DNA from: an uncultured Hyphomicrobiales bacterium | GTDB lineage: Bacteria; Pseudomonadota; Alphaproteobacteria; Rhizobiales; Beijerinckiaceae | Length of the DNA: 43,736 nt | Assembly: GCA_903889985.1 (NCBI GenBank) | Contig: CAISZN010000249.1 | Coordinates: forward strand, 1 to 43,736 | Reading direction: 5' to 3' | Shown: one piece after another, positions 1 to 7,454 of the stretch | Layout: every line of letters begins with the position of its first letter | How positions within the stretch are numbered: the first letter of the stretch is position 1 | The notes under the pieces: model-generated | Databases searched by the model: none | What the model saw: the letters and a program-made list of their open reading frames with translations, nothing else | Told to the model about the DNA's origin: nothing | Made by a program: the position numbers and the translations under genes

Positions 1-24
1 ACATTAGGGCGGGCTGCGTCTCGT

Positions 25-258
25 TTATGAGGCCTTGCCGCCGTGGATTGACACGACCTCTGCCGTGGACGGCGCCCGGATCGAAGCCGAGACCTTCCGC
101 ATCATCGTGTGGACCAGCCCACGGGTTTCGTCGTTCTTCAGATTGTCCGCGCACATGGCCAGATGCACGAAGGCACCCGCCCGCTGCGCAATGGGGTCCT
201 CATAGGAACTCGGATCGACATCGCCCACTGTATCGTCATCGTCGTCATCGGCTGCCAT
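25..258 (-). CDS. hypothetical acidic small protein
   Basis: I do not recognise this 77-residue protein. It opens with a run of six aspartates (MAADDDDDD) followed by a mixed helical segment with a Cys and several Met. I chose the internal ATG at 258 rather than the long ORF start at 384. A GGAGAC ribosome binding site precedes 258 at good spacing, and the upstream extension reads as out-of-frame sequence of the preceding gene, which ends at 245. It overlaps that gene by 14 nt, so the two are probably translationally coupled at the distal end of the late operon. The role is unknown. Confidence 0.6.
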   Translation of the reverse strand: MAADDDDDDTVGDVDPSSYEDPIAQRAGAFVHLAMCADNLKNDETRGLVHTMMRKVSASIRAPSTAEVVSIHGGKAS

Positions 259-439
259 TGGGTGTCTCCGGCTTGGGATGCTTGATCTGGCCCATGTCTC
301 GCAGGCCATAAATCTTTGGGGCAGGCTCTTCGCGGGTGCAGACCACAAAATGCAGGACGCCCTCGATGTCCAGTGCCCGGACAACGCGGCATTCAGCCGT
401 GACGCCCGGCGCGATGTCAGTCGTGACGGTCTTGGTCAA
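245..439 (-). CDS. hypothetical small protein, TTG start
   Basis: This 64-residue protein of unknown function starts with TTG, sharing TTGA with the stop codon of the metallophosphoesterase gene upstream, so translation is probably coupled. The middle part looks beta-rich (CRVVRALDIEGVLHFVVC) and the tail is polar and proline-rich. No catalytic motif is visible. It lies between the metallophosphoesterase and the acidic microprotein. Confidence 0.6.
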   Translation of the reverse strand: MTKTVTTDIAPGVTAECRVVRALDIEGVLHFVVCTREEPAPKIYGLRDMGQIKHPKPETPNGSR

Positions 440-1668
440 TAGATGGCCTCCGTCACGCGCGAGACCTCGCCGCGCTCCCGGTCATAGATGATGGACTTCT
501 GAGACCGCCCGGCCAGATACCCGGCATTGAAGTGCCAGGCGTCTTGTGGGGCGATGATCTCATGCGTTTCCGCAATGCACCCGCCGAGCGTGGCGACGTG
601 CTTCGAATTGTGATGGACGTGGAAGGTATGGACGTAGCGGGCCTTGGTCCTGCCCCACATTTCAGGCTCACGGGAGGCCATAATCTCCGGCATTTGCGCG
701 GCTTTGACCGTATGACCGTGCGTCGTGCCAAGCATCACCCGGCCGAACTCGCGGAACCTGAACAGGGATGCAGACAGATCAACCGACACGCGCGGGTCGT
801 TCCGATACCATGCATGGAGGAAGTATTGGACCGCGTAGGCGGCTTCCTCATCGTGGTTGCCGGGGATCAGGATGATCTCGACCTCTTCGTGGTGGTCGAG
901 CATCATGTCGGCCACGACGACGATGGTCTCGCAGGTCGTCAGCAGCACCTTTGGGAAACGTCCATCGACTTGAAGGGCATGTCCCGAACGTGCCGTCCGG
1001 TTTTCGTTTGTGTTGCTGTGAAGGGTGTCGCCCCCGATGAGCAGGATCGCGCGCTTGGTCGGCTCTGTGCGGGCGATAACGCGGGCGAAGGTCTGCTTGA
1101 CCACCTTGACCGCCGTCTTCAGGTCCCAATTCTTGCCCGTCTCGCCCTGCCAGGAGAACAGCCCGAAGTGCGGATCGGACCAAGGAACGAGGGCTAATTG
1201 ATCGACAAATTGGAAGTCAGGAGCCGGACGAATAGGAGCGGATGGCACGAAGTCTTTGAACGCCGCCTCAAGGTCCGCGACAATCTGCTTGGGATCAATC
1301 GCGCCTTCCTTGGTCTTCACCCACTTGGCCAGCTCCCGCCCGTCCGGGTCTATGAGAGCCGAGACGCCCTTGACGGTATGCCCCGCCGGAACCTCGAAGG
1401 CCTCGCCGGGCGCAGGCTTCTGCTGCACCCACCGCTTTTGAATTTCGTCGTTCGGGCCGCGCTGTTCAGAGGTCTTGTGGACCACGAAGCCGGGCAGCAC
1501 CGCATCGAAGCCCAGCATCCCGCGCTTGGCCGCCTGTTTCAAACGATGCCTGATCGTGCATCGGGTGACGTTCAAGGCCTTTGCGGTCGCATTCTTGCTG
1601 CGGCCATGCTTTTCCCAAGCCTTGATTGTATCGCGCAGGTCATCGTCACTGAGGCGCTCGATGGCCAT
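436..1668 (-). CDS. HTH-linked metallophosphoesterase
   Basis: The 410-residue protein carries the calcineurin-like metallophosphoesterase signature in order: SDPHFG (about 164-169), GGDTLHSNT (212-220), GNHD (270-273), THGH (316-319) and HVHH (350-353). These supply the Asp, His and Asn ligands of a two-metal centre, so hydrolysis of a phosphodiester or phosphomonoester is expected. The N-terminus (about 6-50) looks like a helix-turn-helix (NATAKALNVTRCTIRHRLK), which suggests a nucleic-acid target. Similar HTH plus phosphoesterase proteins are known in phages, but the substrate is not established. It lies downstream of the lysis genes in the late operon, where a non-structural accessory gene is plausible. 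Confidence 0.85.
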   Translation of the reverse strand: MAIERLSDDDLRDTIKAWEKHGRSKNATAKALNVTRCTIRHRLKQAAKRGMLGFDAVLPGFVVHKTSEQRGPNDEIQKRWVQQKPAPGEAFEVPAGHTVKGVSALIDPDGRELAKWVKTKEGAIDPKQIVADLEAAFKDFVPSAPIRPAPDFQFVDQLALVPWSDPHFGLFSWQGETGKNWDLKTAVKVVKQTFARVIARTEPTKRAILLIGGDTLHSNTNENRTARSGHALQVDGRFPKVLLTTCETIVVVADMMLDHHEEVEIILIPGNHDEEAAYAVQYFLHAWYRNDPRVSVDLSASLFRFREFGRVMLGTTHGHTVKAAQMPEIMASREPEMWGRTKARYVHTFHVHHNSKHVATLGGCIAETHEIIAPQDAWHFNAGYLAGRSQKSIIYDRERGEVSRVTEAIY

Positions 1669-1675
1669 GCAGACC

Positions 1676-2029
1676 TCACTTGTGCTTGTCGAGGATGTAG
1701 GTTCCGACGGCCAGCGCCCCGGCCCCTATCCCGCATAGGACGGTCCATCCGGCCTTGATGAGACGGTCCATGCGGGTCTGGTCGCGCTCGCGGATCAGGC
1801 GCTCGGTCTCGAGTTCGTGAAGTCGGCGCCCGAGATCGTCGTGGACCTTTTCGTGGACCTCGAAGCGGTTCTGCCCCGCATCGAGCTTCCCGTCGATCTG
1901 ATCCTGTTTGCTCGAAATCTTATCGACTGACCGGAGCAATTCCGTCAGCCGTTCGCCCTGGTCCTTCACTTGGTCAAGGACCTGCTGCGTGAACTGCTTC
2001 AAGAGTTGCGAGACAGGATCGTCGCTCAT
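1676..2029 (-). CDS. coiled-coil protein with C-terminal membrane helix (XhlA-like)
   Basis: The 117-residue protein has a long polar, heptad-like stretch (about 5-88, rich in Gln, Asp, Glu, Arg and Leu) followed by one hydrophobic segment (about 93-111, with GWTVLCGIGAGALAVG) and a short basic tail. This arrangement is like the XhlA/haemolysin-type accessory lysis proteins and like some spanins. Its place beside a holin-like gene, two lipoproteins and the endolysin fits a role in lysis. The assignment is by architecture only. Confidence 0.65.
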   Translation of the reverse strand: MSDDPVSQLLKQFTQQVLDQVKDQGERLTELLRSVDKISSKQDQIDGKLDAGQNRFEVHEKVHDDLGRRLHELETERLIRERDQTRMDRLIKAGWTVLCGIGAGALAVGTYILDKHK

Positions 2030-2045
2030 TATTCCCCCGGCCGTC

Positions 2046-2080
2046 TGAAAATAGAAAAGAGGCGGCCCGGAGGCCGCCCT
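2046..2080 (-). terminator. rho-independent terminator
   Basis: On the minus strand the stem GGCGGCC, loop TCCG and stem GGCCGCC is followed by TCTTTTCTATTTT. It lies just after the stop of the 2090-2380 gene and before the 2029 start, so it may end or attenuate the lysis operon. Confidence 0.8.
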
Positions 2081-2089
2081 AAATGATGG

Positions 2090-2380
2090 TCATTCGGTGT
2101 GCCAGTCTTCGTGCGAAGCCATCTCGTTCGCATCCATCCCCTTCAGCCCAATGGCCTCTGCGAATGCGTAGGCAGCCACCAACGTGTCCGCGATGGCCTC
2201 CACCTGCCCGATGACGGGAACGGCAGCCAGCAGGCGGTCGGCGAGGTGCCGGGCGGCCGGGAAGGCGTCCTCGATGTGCTTCACGCTCTCGAACTCTTGC
2301 AGGGTCTTGAGCCCAGCGATGGCCTTGTCGATAAAGGCCTTGCCGTCCGCCTCAAACTGTTTGACGAGTGCGATGTCCAT
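2090..2380 (-). CDS. hypothetical lysis-region protein
   Basis: This 96-residue protein is mostly amphipathic helix, with a moderately hydrophobic centre (LADRLLAAVPVIGQVEAIADTLVAAYAF) and an acidic end. I chose the ATG at 2380 because AGGGGG precedes it and the lipoprotein gene stops 1 nt upstream. The ORF-track start at 2521 is a shadow of the lipoprotein gene. No family is recognised. The neighbourhood is the lysis cassette. Confidence 0.65.
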   Translation of the reverse strand: MDIALVKQFEADGKAFIDKAIAGLKTLQEFESVKHIEDAFPAARHLADRLLAAVPVIGQVEAIADTLVAAYAFAEAIGLKGMDANEMASHEDWHTE

Positions 2381-2381
2381 G

Positions 2382-2675
2382 TCAGCCCCCTGCCCCGATG
2401 AGACCGGACTTGGCCGCCGCGTCGCAGAGGACAGTCGTGGCCGCGTCGATCTTGGTGATGGTCTTCTGCGTTCCAGACGAGGTGTCGAGGACCGCGATGA
2501 CCTTCGAGGTCGTGGGCTCAAGGACGCAGTAGGCTGTGGCCGTGACCTGCACGACCCGCTTGCCTGCTGCGGTCCACGAATTGAGGCTGGCCTGCTGCGC
2601 CGGAGTGAGGTCAGTCAGGAAACAGCCGCTCAGTCCGAGCGCGAGGATAGCGGCGAGCGCCGCGAACCCCTTCAT
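2382..2675 (-). CDS. small lipoprotein
   Basis: The 97-residue protein has a clear lipoprotein signal peptide: a basic start (MKG), a hydrophobic core and a lipobox LSGC with Cys18 as the modified residue. The mature part has TPAQQ followed by Ala/Thr/Val-rich sequence and two further Cys. Small phage lipoproteins of this type are common next to endolysins. It may act at the outer membrane during lysis, but it lacks the proline-rich character of a typical Rz1. It overlaps the holin-like gene stop by 4 nt (ATGA). Confidence 0.75.
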   Translation of the reverse strand: MKGFAALAAILALGLSGCFLTDLTPAQQASLNSWTAAGKRVVQVTATAYCVLEPTTSKVIAVLDTSSGTQKTITKIDAATTVLCDAAAKSGLIGAGG

Positions 2676-2857
2676 TTCTTCCCCTCCGGCAGAGCCGCGC
2701 CGATGCCGGCAAGGGCAGGCACGATGTAGGGCAGAGCCGCCATAACGTAATCATGCACGCCGGGGATCGCGATGATGGCGAGGCCGATAGAAGTCCACGT
2801 CGAGGGCTCGCCCAGACGCGACAGAACGTAGCCCGTGAGGGCTTTCACGAGGTCCAT
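2672..2857 (-). CDS. holin-like small membrane protein
   Basis: This protein of about 61 residues has two hydrophobic stretches (TSIGLAIIAIPGV and YIVPALAGIGAAL) and a charged end (PEGKK), as expected for a small membrane protein. Its position between lipoprotein genes and near the endolysin suggests a holin or holin-accessory role. I prefer the ATG at 2857, where AGGA lies 8 nt upstream. An ATG at 2866 is also possible. The ORF-track start at 2932 crosses a large inverted repeat and is unlikely. Confidence 0.6.
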   Translation of the reverse strand: MDLVKALTGYVLSRLGEPSTWTSIGLAIIAIPGVHDYVMAALPYIVPALAGIGAALPEGKK

Positions 2858-2880
2858 AGTGGTCATCCTATTTAGGGAGT

Positions 2881-2920
2881 GCCCGCCGGGGTTAAGGATG
2901 TTCGCGCGGCCCCGGCGGGC
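2881..2920. repeat. 11-bp perfect inverted repeat (hairpin)
   Basis: GCCCGCCGGGG (2881-2891) and CCCCGGCGGGC (2910-2920) are exact inverted copies separated by 18 nt. They lie in the 84-nt gap between the lipoprotein gene ending at 2942 and the holin-like gene start. No U-tract follows on the minus strand, so a simple terminator is unlikely. It may stabilise mRNA or control the lysis gene downstream. Confidence 0.7.
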
Positions 2921-2941
2921 GGCCCTCCGCACGAATTCGGA

Positions 2942-3118
2942 TTACTCAGACCGGCACTTGATGACGCCGGGAGATTGGTGTTTGCAGACCACGGGCGCGG
3001 CGTTCGGGTCCGCGCGATAGTGGGTGCCGTTGAAGTCGATGGCGCAGCCTGTCAGCAGCAGGGCGGTGATGAGGATCACGGCGCCGAGAAAGGTGAATGA
3101 GGCGGCCATGTCATCCAT
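2942..3118 (-). CDS. Rz1-like small lipoprotein
   Basis: This 58-residue protein has a long hydrophobic signal and a lipobox LTGC with Cys25. A short mature domain holds two more Cys (VVCKH, VIKC). The start at 3118 overlaps the endolysin stop (3111), and an alternative ATG lies at 3109. An overlap with the endolysin gene and a lipoprotein product suggest an outer-membrane spanin partner, but no clear inner-membrane Rz partner is visible. The ORF-track start at 3262 runs through the endolysin in another frame and was rejected. Confidence 0.6.
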   Translation of the reverse strand: MDDMAASFTFLGAVILITALLLTGCAIDFNGTHYRADPNAAPVVCKHQSPGVIKCRSE

Positions 3119-3608
3119 GGCCCTGCACATCCTGCCAAGGGTCATAGGTGGTCGGGGGGTACCAAGAACGCGAGAACAAGGCAGGCTGGCGCCAGATCGG
3201 AACGCGCTGCACATGGCCTGCGTCAGGCTGGCTGTTGTGCTTGCCGGTGTGCCCCCAGTCAATGCCGCTCACCATCCCGTGCTTTTTGCACAGGGCGAGC
3301 AGGAAATTGTATTTGCCGCCGTCCTTCACATACTGACCGCCCTCAAAGAGCTGCAGATCGGCGGCGATTCCGTAGCCGTGGCATCCGACCTTCGACAGGT
3401 GAGACGCGCCGGCCATGAAAACCTGATGCTGCCGAGCCTGAGAGCGATAGGTCTCGCCTACGCGCAGATCGTGGCCCATGGCTTTTGCGTCTGCGATGAT
3501 GGCAGCAACCGCAGCGCGGGTGCCTGGTTCGAGCAGCGACACGTCGTTGATCGTGTTGGTCGAGTTGAAGCGTGGGTCCTTCATCAGGACGTCGGTGTAA
3601 AAGCTCAT
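3111..3608 (-). CDS. endolysin, M15-family peptidase
   Basis: The 165-residue protein matches the VanY/M15 metallopeptidase pattern seen in phage endolysins: an Arg-rich motif (GETYRSQARQ), then H77-x6-D84 (CHGYGIAADL), and a late His (DAGHVQ, H132). These are the likely zinc ligands. It should cut peptide cross-links of host peptidoglycan at the end of infection. It has no signal peptide, so release would depend on a holin. Neighbours are lipoproteins and a holin-like gene. Confidence 0.88.
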   Translation of the reverse strand: MSFYTDVLMKDPRFNSTNTINDVSLLEPGTRAAVAAIIADAKAMGHDLRVGETYRSQARQHQVFMAGASHLSKVGCHGYGIAADLQLFEGGQYVKDGGKYNFLLALCKKHGMVSGIDWGHTGKHNSQPDAGHVQRVPIWRQPALFSRSWYPPTTYDPWQDVQGHG

Positions 3609-3619
3609 GATGTCACCAA

Positions 3620-3964
3620 TCAGGGATAGAGGGCGCGCAGGCTCTTTTTGAGGGTGAGCTTGCCGCGATTTTGAACCGAGACCGCATTCGAAGCGTCAAC
3701 GGCATCGACTTCGTAGGTGTAATCCCCGGCCACGAGGCTCGTTTGCCGGCTGTCAGTCGCAGCGATGGTCAGGGTGTAGGTTCCGCCCGTTCCAGTGTCG
3801 ATTGCGATGTCGGCCGGGGAAAGTGCCTTGAGTACCCCCGCCGTGTCGGATGCGACCCGGAATTCGACCGACCCGCCGGTCAGGTTCATCGGGACACCGT
3901 CAGCGTCAACTGCTGTGCCTTGGATCGTCCACGTCTCGCCAATGTAGAAGGCGATGTTCGTCAT
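3620..3964 (-). CDS. tail-cassette protein, beta-sandwich-like
   Basis: The 114-residue protein looks all-beta: a start like IGETWTIQGTAVDADG, then LTGGSVEFRVAS, TGGTYTLTI and DYTYEVDAV. This resembles the small immunoglobulin-like or BppU-like domains found in phage tail-fibre loci. A related fold signal (LTGGVLKFEVAT) appears in the 11230-11820 gene. It sits between the fibre cassette and the endolysin. A minor tail or fibre-attachment role is inferred. Confidence 0.65.
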   Translation of the reverse strand: MTNIAFYIGETWTIQGTAVDADGVPMNLTGGSVEFRVASDTAGVLKALSPADIAIDTGTGGTYTLTIAATDSRQTSLVAGDYTYEVDAVDASNAVSVQNRGKLTLKKSLRALYP

Positions 3965-3973
3965 TCGGTGCCC

Positions 3974-5530
3974 CTATATTTTTGGACGGCGAATTGAGCC
4001 GATGAACTGGACGGCCGTGGCCACGCCGCGCAGGATTGGATTGCGGCTTGTTCCAGCGAATGCGTATTTCGACTGCCCCGTGATGCTGTAGCGCCGGGCG
4101 GTGCCAGTGAGGACGACCGGACGCTCGCTGGCAGGCGCACGGGCGGGGATGAACGTCCCAATCCATGCGACGAAGCTAGAGACCGCAGTCGAGAAACTCT
4201 TGCTGATAGACTTCGTGGCCGTGACCGCACCCGAGGCCGTGACAGCCAGTGTGCGGGTCAAGGCCTTCGATGTGGCGACCGCGCCGGTTGATGCGATGGC
4301 AAGCGCCCGGCTGATGGCCCGCTTGGTCGAAGTGGCCGAGGAGCTTGCGACCGCCTTCACCAGCCCGGCAGTGCGGGAGGCAGATGTTGCCGTGTGCCCG
4401 GCGATGGCCAGAACGCGGTTGAATGCGCGAGATGCGGCCCCGGTCGTCACAGAGGACGAGGCGATGGCCTGTGCCTTGGCGATCAGCTTTGCAGCCGCCA
4501 CGGCGCCGCTGGACGCCACGGATATAGCTTTGGTGATGGCACGCGCCGAGGATGTAACTGAGGTCGAGGCGATGGCCGAGGTCTTGCCAACTACCCGGCG
4601 TGCGACGACTGCCCCCGTGGAGGCAGCCGCTAGGATACGGGCGACACTCCGGGATGATGACACTGCCGATGCGCAGGCGATGGTAAGATTGACGGACGTA
4701 GTATGCGCGCCCGAAATCAGGCTCGGGATGACGCTGATGATGCCCGCACAGGCCGCCGCGAGCGTCTTGGCCACGGTACGGGCCGCAGACGTGGCGCTGG
4801 CGCTTGTGAGCGCGAGGGCCTTGCCGACCAACCGGGCCGCCGAAGTTGCCGACGTGGAGGCCACAGAAAGCGCACGGGCAACGGATCGCGCCAGTGAAAT
4901 CGTAGAGGTTGAGGCAACGGCGAAGGACCGGGCCGCCGTCTTGGCCGCCGATGTCGCAGAGCTTGACGTGATGGCGAGGGTGCGCAGGAACGCCCGCTTT
5001 GCGGCAATCGTGGTCGCAGAGGCCGAAGCCACAGCCAAGGCCTTCGCAACCGCCCGCACCGACGTGACTGCCGACGCGCTCGTAACAGCCAGAGCCCGCG
5101 TCACCGCCCGCAGGAGCGTGGTTGCGCTGGTGGAAGTGACAGCAAGCGACCGGGAGGTTGCCCGGACCAAAGTCACGGCCGAGACACTGGACAGGGCCAA
5201 AGTGCGGGCCGCCGATTTGGTTAGGCTGGTCGCGGAAGTGGACGCCACAGCCAAGGTGCGCAGGAATGCCCTGCCCGCCGCAACTGCGCTCGAGGATGTG
5301 GAAGTGATGCCCAGAGACCTGGCGATGCCGATCGCCTTCACCGTGGAAGACGCGGAGGATACGGCCCTGGACAGGCCCATCGCCTTCGCCGCCGTGATAG
5401 CCGAAGCGCAGGACGATGCCAGCGCCCGGCTCACGCTCACAGCCTTCGACACACTCCCCGTGCAGGTAACTGAGACGCTCTGGTTGAACGTCGAGCCAGA
5501 TGCAGAAACCCGCGCGAGGAGAAGTGACAC
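3974..5530 (-). CDS. Ser/Ala-rich 18-residue repeat protein
   Basis: The 518-residue protein consists almost wholly of about twenty units of 18 residues. The pattern is (R/K)-x-L-A-(V/I)-(A/T)-S-x-S-A-(T/V)-(S/T)-x-x-(R/K)-x-(V/A)-x, for example RTLALSSVSAVTLVRATS. The last 65 or so residues leave the pattern (WIGTFIPARAPASE, then a beta-like tail). There is no signal peptide and no known catalytic motif. It is co-oriented with the fibre genes on both sides, so a virion surface or fibre role is plausible. The unit could be one rung of a beta-solenoid or five turns of a straight helix. I do not know its function. The long plus-strand ORF opposite is taken as a shadow. Confidence 0.75.
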   Translation of the reverse strand: MSLLLARVSASGSTFNQSVSVTCTGSVSKAVSVSRALASSCASAITAAKAMGLSRAVSSASSTVKAIGIARSLGITSTSSSAVAAGRAFLRTLAVASTSATSLTKSAARTLALSSVSAVTLVRATSRSLAVTSTSATTLLRAVTRALAVTSASAVTSVRAVAKALAVASASATTIAAKRAFLRTLAITSSSATSAAKTAARSFAVASTSTISLARSVARALSVASTSATSAARLVGKALALTSASATSAARTVAKTLAAACAGIISVIPSLISGAHTTSVNLTIACASAVSSSRSVARILAAASTGAVVARRVVGKTSAIASTSVTSSARAITKAISVASSGAVAAAKLIAKAQAIASSSVTTGAASRAFNRVLAIAGHTATSASRTAGLVKAVASSSATSTKRAISRALAIASTGAVATSKALTRTLAVTASGAVTATKSISKSFSTAVSSFVAWIGTFIPARAPASERPVVLTGTARRYSITGQSKYAFAGTSRNPILRGVATAVQFIGSIRRPKI

Positions 5531-5543
5531 CAGATCTCTCCTG

Positions 5544-5729
5544 CTAGATCACAAGGCCTGAATAGACCGCCTGCTTCGATGACGTTCCCAATAGCTCGTC
5601 ATCGGTAAGCCGTCGGTATTTGTAGCTGTGCCCGTCTTGATCGAATGTCTTTTCTTCGCCGGCTATCCAGCCGGTGCCGTCAACGTCCCCCTCAACGGGG
5701 CCACCAGAAAGCGAAACAAGATCGGGCAT
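5544..5729 (-). CDS. hypothetical small tail-cassette protein
   Basis: A 61-residue protein, probably beta-rich, with GTGWIAGEEKTFDQDG and YKYRRLTDDELL. No family is recognised. It lies in the fibre cassette, closely spaced with its neighbours (13 and 8 nt). It may be a small structural or chaperone protein. Confidence 0.55.
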   Translation of the reverse strand: MPDLVSLSGGPVEGDVDGTGWIAGEEKTFDQDGHSYKYRRLTDDELLGTSSKQAVYSGLVI

Positions 5730-5737
5730 GGCTTACC

Positions 5738-7147
5738 TCATTCGAAGTATCCGTGGACTGTCACACCGCCTTGGATGACCTGAGAAGCCGTTGCAGTGCC
5801 GACCGGCATCCTCAGAATGACGACGAAGCTCAGACCAGCTTCGCAGACGATAGGCCCGAAGTTGGGCTGCGAAATGCGTTCCGCCTTCGCGCCAATGGCC
5901 GCTGCAACAGCGAACTGCTGCGCGCCGACAAACTTGCGGATGTGGCCGCCGGTCGAGAGGTTGACCGACGCGCCGTTCACGCCCACCGACCAGTCGAGAA
6001 GCGTCGGGGTCGTGGCGACGGCCGCGCCCGTGTTGTAGGTCTCGATGTCGATGCCCGTCATGACGAACTGATATGGCGACGGGACGGTGATTGCGAACAG
6101 GGCGTAGTCCGTCACCGCACCTGCCACAGCAGCGAACCCGAAACGACCGTCGATAGTGGCATAGCCCGCCGCCGTGTTGGACAGTGTGGCGTTCGTCGGA
6201 GCCGTAGAGTTGGCGTTGTTGGTGTTGGTGGCGAAGGTCGAAGGGTTATATCCCGAGTGGTTTCCCATCGCGGCCATGCGCTGCGCCCATGGCGTATTGA
6301 TGTTGCTGTCCAGCACGCCTACGAAGAGATCGGTCACGATCATTGATGGTGCTGAGGCTGGCGCTGTACCAGTTGTGCGAAGCCCGAAGAACGCCGGAAG
6401 ATGGGTGACGTTCGAAATGCGGGCCTGCGTCAGCGGGAGCTTGATTGTCTGTTCAGAGACGAAGAGGCCCGTCGAGGTGTCCTGCACCACGAAGGTGCAG
6501 AAGTCATCATCCATGATCACGTCGAAGGTGTAATAGTTCGACGTGCTGTAGGTGATAGATGTGCCGGTGGTGTCCACGCCGTTGAAGGTCACGACAGGCT
6601 GAAGGACGCCCGCCGCTGTGACCTGGAAGTAAGCACCCACGTTCGGGGATGCCGCCGCAGTGTTACCAGAGCCGAAGCCAAATTCAGCGATGGCATTGGC
6701 CTGCATTGCAAGGCGCGCGCGGATGCGGCACTGAAGCGGCGCGCGCATGATGCGTGGGAACAGCTTCCTCGTGGCGTAGAAGATGCCGGTGTTGATCGTG
6801 GTGATAGCAGCGGAGTTGATCGTCAGGCCGAGCGCCGTCTGCGCAGCCGCCATTGTGGTGGCAGTTGCAACGAGACGGTTGGCCGAGATCGTCGTGCCTT
6901 CGAAGGGCTCCCACATGAGGGGCGAGACGACAGTCGTCGCGATGCCACCCGTGCGGTCCATGCGGGCCACGCGACCGTTACCGTCATTGGACCCGCCGAT
7001 CATCAGCCCGGAGGCCGTGCGAACGTCGCCGCCGCTGGCGCTATCCAAAGCACCGGACGGCCCAAACAAGCGACTGCGGAGAGCGCGAGTTGTCGAATTG
7101 TCCACTTCCGCGACGACGCCGCCGTTGCCTGCAACCTGAATAGCCAT
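5738..7147 (-). CDS. putative tail fibre or minor tail protein
   Basis: This 469-residue protein is Ala/Thr/Gly-rich with long beta-prone stretches (YFQVTAAGVLQPVVTFNG, YYTFDVIMDDDFCTFVVQD). The central part resembles a jelly-roll or laminin-like sandwich. It starts with MAIQVAGNGG. No signal peptide or enzyme motif is seen. Its place between other fibre-like genes argues for a virion surface protein, possibly receptor- or carbohydrate-binding. The family is not recognised. Confidence 0.65.
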   Translation of the reverse strand: MAIQVAGNGGVVAEVDNSTTRALRSRLFGPSGALDSASGGDVRTASGLMIGGSNDGNGRVARMDRTGGIATTVVSPLMWEPFEGTTISANRLVATATTMAAAQTALGLTINSAAITTINTGIFYATRKLFPRIMRAPLQCRIRARLAMQANAIAEFGFGSGNTAAASPNVGAYFQVTAAGVLQPVVTFNGVDTTGTSITYSTSNYYTFDVIMDDDFCTFVVQDTSTGLFVSEQTIKLPLTQARISNVTHLPAFFGLRTTGTAPASAPSMIVTDLFVGVLDSNINTPWAQRMAAMGNHSGYNPSTFATNTNNANSTAPTNATLSNTAAGYATIDGRFGFAAVAGAVTDYALFAITVPSPYQFVMTGIDIETYNTGAAVATTPTLLDWSVGVNGASVNLSTGGHIRKFVGAQQFAVAAAIGAKAERISQPNFGPIVCEAGLSFVVILRMPVGTATASQVIQGGVTVHGYFE

Positions 7148-7157
7148 CTAAATCCCC

Positions 7158-7448
7158 TTAGTTCCAAACCCAGCCGACGTTCCACTGGCCCCAATACTGC
7201 CCTTCCCCGTCACGCGGGGCAGATGCGTAAATGGTGAAGCCAGTGCCAGCGACGACATTCCCCGCGCGGATGACAGGCGCATCGACGACATGCTCGTCAA
7301 CGCTATGGTCTGCCGTCGTTGCGGGGATGATCCACGCCTCCACCAGTGACCCGGCCAGAATTCCCGTCTGGCCGGTCACCGCCACAGTGACGTAGGTGTC
7401 GCCGGGGAACGCCCCGAAATCGACAGTCGTGGTGCCTTGAGCCGCCAT
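7158..7448 (-). CDS. tail-cassette protein
   Basis: A 96-residue, all-beta-looking protein (TTTVDFGAFPGDTYVTVAVTG, then VGWVWN at the end). The pattern resembles small structural proteins of fibre operons. It is spaced 10 nt from the 7147 gene and 6 nt from the gene ending at 7455. Function is unknown. Confidence 0.6.
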   Translation of the reverse strand: MAAQGTTTVDFGAFPGDTYVTVAVTGQTGILAGSLVEAWIIPATTADHSVDEHVVDAPVIRAGNVVAGTGFTIYASAPRDGEGQYWGQWNVGWVWN

Positions 7449-7454
7449 TTCAGA

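Noticed and set aside
1-24. Possible minus-strand gene start at the left edge (ATG at 2-4)
   Set aside because: Only the start codon and one further base would be inside the window, so nothing can be said about it.
532-1758. Plus-strand ORFs of 221 and 186 residues
   Set aside because: They lie opposite the metallophosphoesterase, which has intact catalytic motifs in order.
5645-7237. Plus-strand ORFs of 233 and 278 residues
   Set aside because: They are Arg/His/Gly-rich shadows opposite the 469-residue tail protein in a co-directional minus-strand operon.
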